Origin: JBGPYM01 sp041493205
GTDB lineage: Bacteria > Bacteroidota > Ignavibacteria > UBA10030 > UBA6906
Assembly (NCBI GenBank): GCA_041493205.1
Contig: JBGPYM010000048.1
Span: 1 to 15,083, forward strand
Reading direction: 5' to 3'
DNA: 15,083 nt
Shown: positions 12,266 through 15,083 of the stretch, piece after piece
Layout: every line of letters starts with the position of its first letter
Position numbering within the stretch: the stretch's first letter is position 1
Translations under genes and position numbers: made by a program
The notes under the pieces: generated by a model
The model's database searches: none
Told to the model about the DNA's origin: nothing
The model's input: the letters and a program-made list of their open reading frames with translations, nothing else

Positions 12266-13177
12266 TTAATCGCCGCCGATGAACCGGTACGACAGCACGG
12301 GGCGGTCCAGCAGCTCCTGTTTCAGCTCCCGGAGTGCGTCCCCTGCATCGCCGAACATGGACTCGAACCAGGCTTGCCGTTTTCTTTCTTTGACAATTGC
12401 CGGCTCACCCTCGATGCCGGCAAGCGCGCCTGCAATATGAACGGCATCTTCGAACGTGCCGATGGTGTCGACCAGTCCGAGGGCAACCGCCTGTTCTCCC
12501 GTAAAGACGCGGCCGTCTGCCAGCGCGCGGACCTTCGCCGGACTCAGATGACGCTCCCGGGTGACCACTTCCTTGAACTGGTCATGCACCTCGTCCATCA
12601 GTGCCTGGAAATATTGCTGATCCTCTTCCGTCATTTTCTTCGTCGGGGATCCGGCATCCTTGAGCTTCCCCGCCTTGATGGTTTTCATGTCGATGCCGAG
12701 CTTTTCGAGCGCGTTCTTCAGCTGGAGAAACTCCGAGATCACGCCGATGGAGCCGGTCAGCGTCCCGCGGTTCGCCACGAGACGGGTGCCGCCGCATGCA
12801 ACGTAATACCCTCCGCTGGCCGCAAGCGCCCCCATGGACACGACGACAGGTTTCCCGGCGTCGCGCACCTTCCGCACTTCCTCGTACATTTCCTGGCTTG
12901 CAACGACGCCTCCGCCCGGCGATTCGATGTGGAGCACAATGCCTCGCACACCCCTGGAGTCCCCGTACTTCTTCAGCTGGCGGACGATGTCCTCCGACGA
13001 GGTAATCACGCCGCGCAATTCAATGACGGCCAGTTTCCCCCCGGACCCGACCGTGACAGTTTCGGTCCTCTCGGTGGAGATACTATTGAAGAGAGAAACA
13101 AGAAGGACGGTAAAGCCAACGGCGAGCAGCGCCAGGAAGGCGAGGATGGCAAGGAACCACTTTGTGGATTTTGTCAT
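12266..13177 (-). CDS. sppA: Signal peptide peptidase SppA, short (36 kDa) form
   Basis: Membrane-bound serine protease with a Ser-Lys dyad that degrades cleaved signal peptides outside the cytoplasm. 303 aa, the single-domain form rather than the 67-kDa double form. One N-terminal membrane helix at about 6-30 (WFLAILAFLALLAVGFTVLL). Then IELRGVI, HIESPGGGVVAS, the nucleophile in SMGALAASGGYYVA (Ser121), TGSIGVI, and the probable general base in IKAGKLKDAGSP (Lys173). The ATG 13177 has no strong Shine-Dalgarno site. It is the first gene of the operon; a near-consensus promoter lies 45 bases upstream. Confidence 0.95.
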   Translation of the reverse strand: MTKSTKWFLAILAFLALLAVGFTVLLVSLFNSISTERTETVTVGSGGKLAVIELRGVITSSEDIVRQLKKYGDSRGVRGIVLHIESPGGGVVASQEMYEEVRKVRDAGKPVVVSMGALAASGGYYVACGGTRLVANRGTLTGSIGVISEFLQLKNALEKLGIDMKTIKAGKLKDAGSPTKKMTEEDQQYFQALMDEVHDQFKEVVTRERHLSPAKVRALADGRVFTGEQAVALGLVDTIGTFEDAVHIAGALAGIEGEPAIVKERKRQAWFESMFGDAGDALRELKQELLDRPVLSYRFIGGD

Positions 13178-13221
13178 ACGGAAGGCGTCTGAACAGCCGT
13201 AAGTTATTGATTTACAAGATG

Positions 13222-13250
13222 ATGATACGAAACAAACCGGATAGTGTCAA
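13222..13250 (-). promoter_or_regulatory. sigma70-type promoter of the sppA operon
   Basis: On the minus strand a perfect -35 TTGACA (13250-13245), a 17-base spacer and -10 TATCAT (13227-13222). The expected start is near 13215, giving a leader of about 38 bases. It lies just beyond the lon terminator. Confidence 0.8.
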
Positions 13251-13264
13251 CCCCCGAAACAGAA

Positions 13265-13295
13265 TGGCCCCGGGAGGGAGTGCCTCCCGGGGCCA
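13265..13295 (-). terminator. Terminator hairpin of lon
   Basis: Perfect 13-bp arms (13265-13277 with 13283-13295, GGCCCCGGGAGG core) with a GAGTG loop, 20 bases after the lon stop codon. The tract after it on the minus strand (TTCTGTTTC) is only moderately T-rich. Confidence 0.75.
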
Positions 13296-13315
13296 CGATT
13301 TGGCGTTCGGAGGGT

Positions 13316-15083
<1,768 letters not shown>

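Noticed and set aside
12116..13192. A 358-codon plus-strand open frame opposite sppA and HU
   Set aside because: Antisense shadow of two well-supported genes; no recognisable domain and no start signals.

Overview
The window reads as chromosomal DNA of a moderately GC-rich bacterium of the FCB (Bacteroidota/Ignavibacteriota/Chlorobiota) assemblage. The clues are a C-terminal type IX secretion (Por) sorting domain with the YPNPFNPTT signature, a 31-residue AURKAIP1/COX24 (mS38-like) protein, and a tandem YtxH/YtxG pair. Good Shine-Dalgarno sites and E. coli-like TTGACA-N17-TATNNT promoters argue against a typical Bacteroidia or Flavobacteriia genome. A deeper branch such as Ignavibacteria is my inference; no taxonomic search was possible.

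Layout, left to right. Positions 3-800 (+) hold the 3' part of a Ppx/GppA phosphatase gene, cut by the window edge. It is convergent with a RAYT (REP-associated tyrosine transposase) gene at 867-1313 (-). A pair of opposed REP hairpins lies between them, and their TAG heads serve as the stop codons of both genes. Next is a cysteine desulfurase (1440-2594, -) with an apparently leaderless promoter, flanked by more REPs. A strong terminator (2731-2772) closes a gene for a secreted nine-haem cytochrome (4984 down to 2804), which an in-frame TAA at 3599-3601 splits into two reading frames. The stretch 4985-5365 carries no gene.

Positions 5366-6963 (-) form an ECF sigma factor / single-pass membrane protein / Spy-like periplasmic protein operon, probably an envelope-stress unit. 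Upstream is a HIT-family hydrolase (7041-7535). Then comes a likely ytxH - ytxG/DUF948 - EF-G-like operon (10684 to 7652), whose promoter lies upstream of a REP cluster, so the REPs would sit in its 5' leader. Next is a compact operon sppA - HU - zinc-ribbon/TPR membrane protein - mS38-like small protein (13177 to 10945), started by a near-consensus sigma70 promoter (13222-13250). The right end is the 3' part of lon (13316-15083, -), cut by the edge.

Most genes are housekeeping or stress-response genes. The parts most worth attention are the RAYT/REP network (nine hairpins in three clusters around one transposase with a damaged 5' end), the nonsense codon separating a multihaem cytochrome from its secretion signal, and unusual start arrangements (leaderless cysteine desulfurase, mini-ORF before the sigma factor). 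I found no CRISPR, tRNA, rRNA or phage genes.
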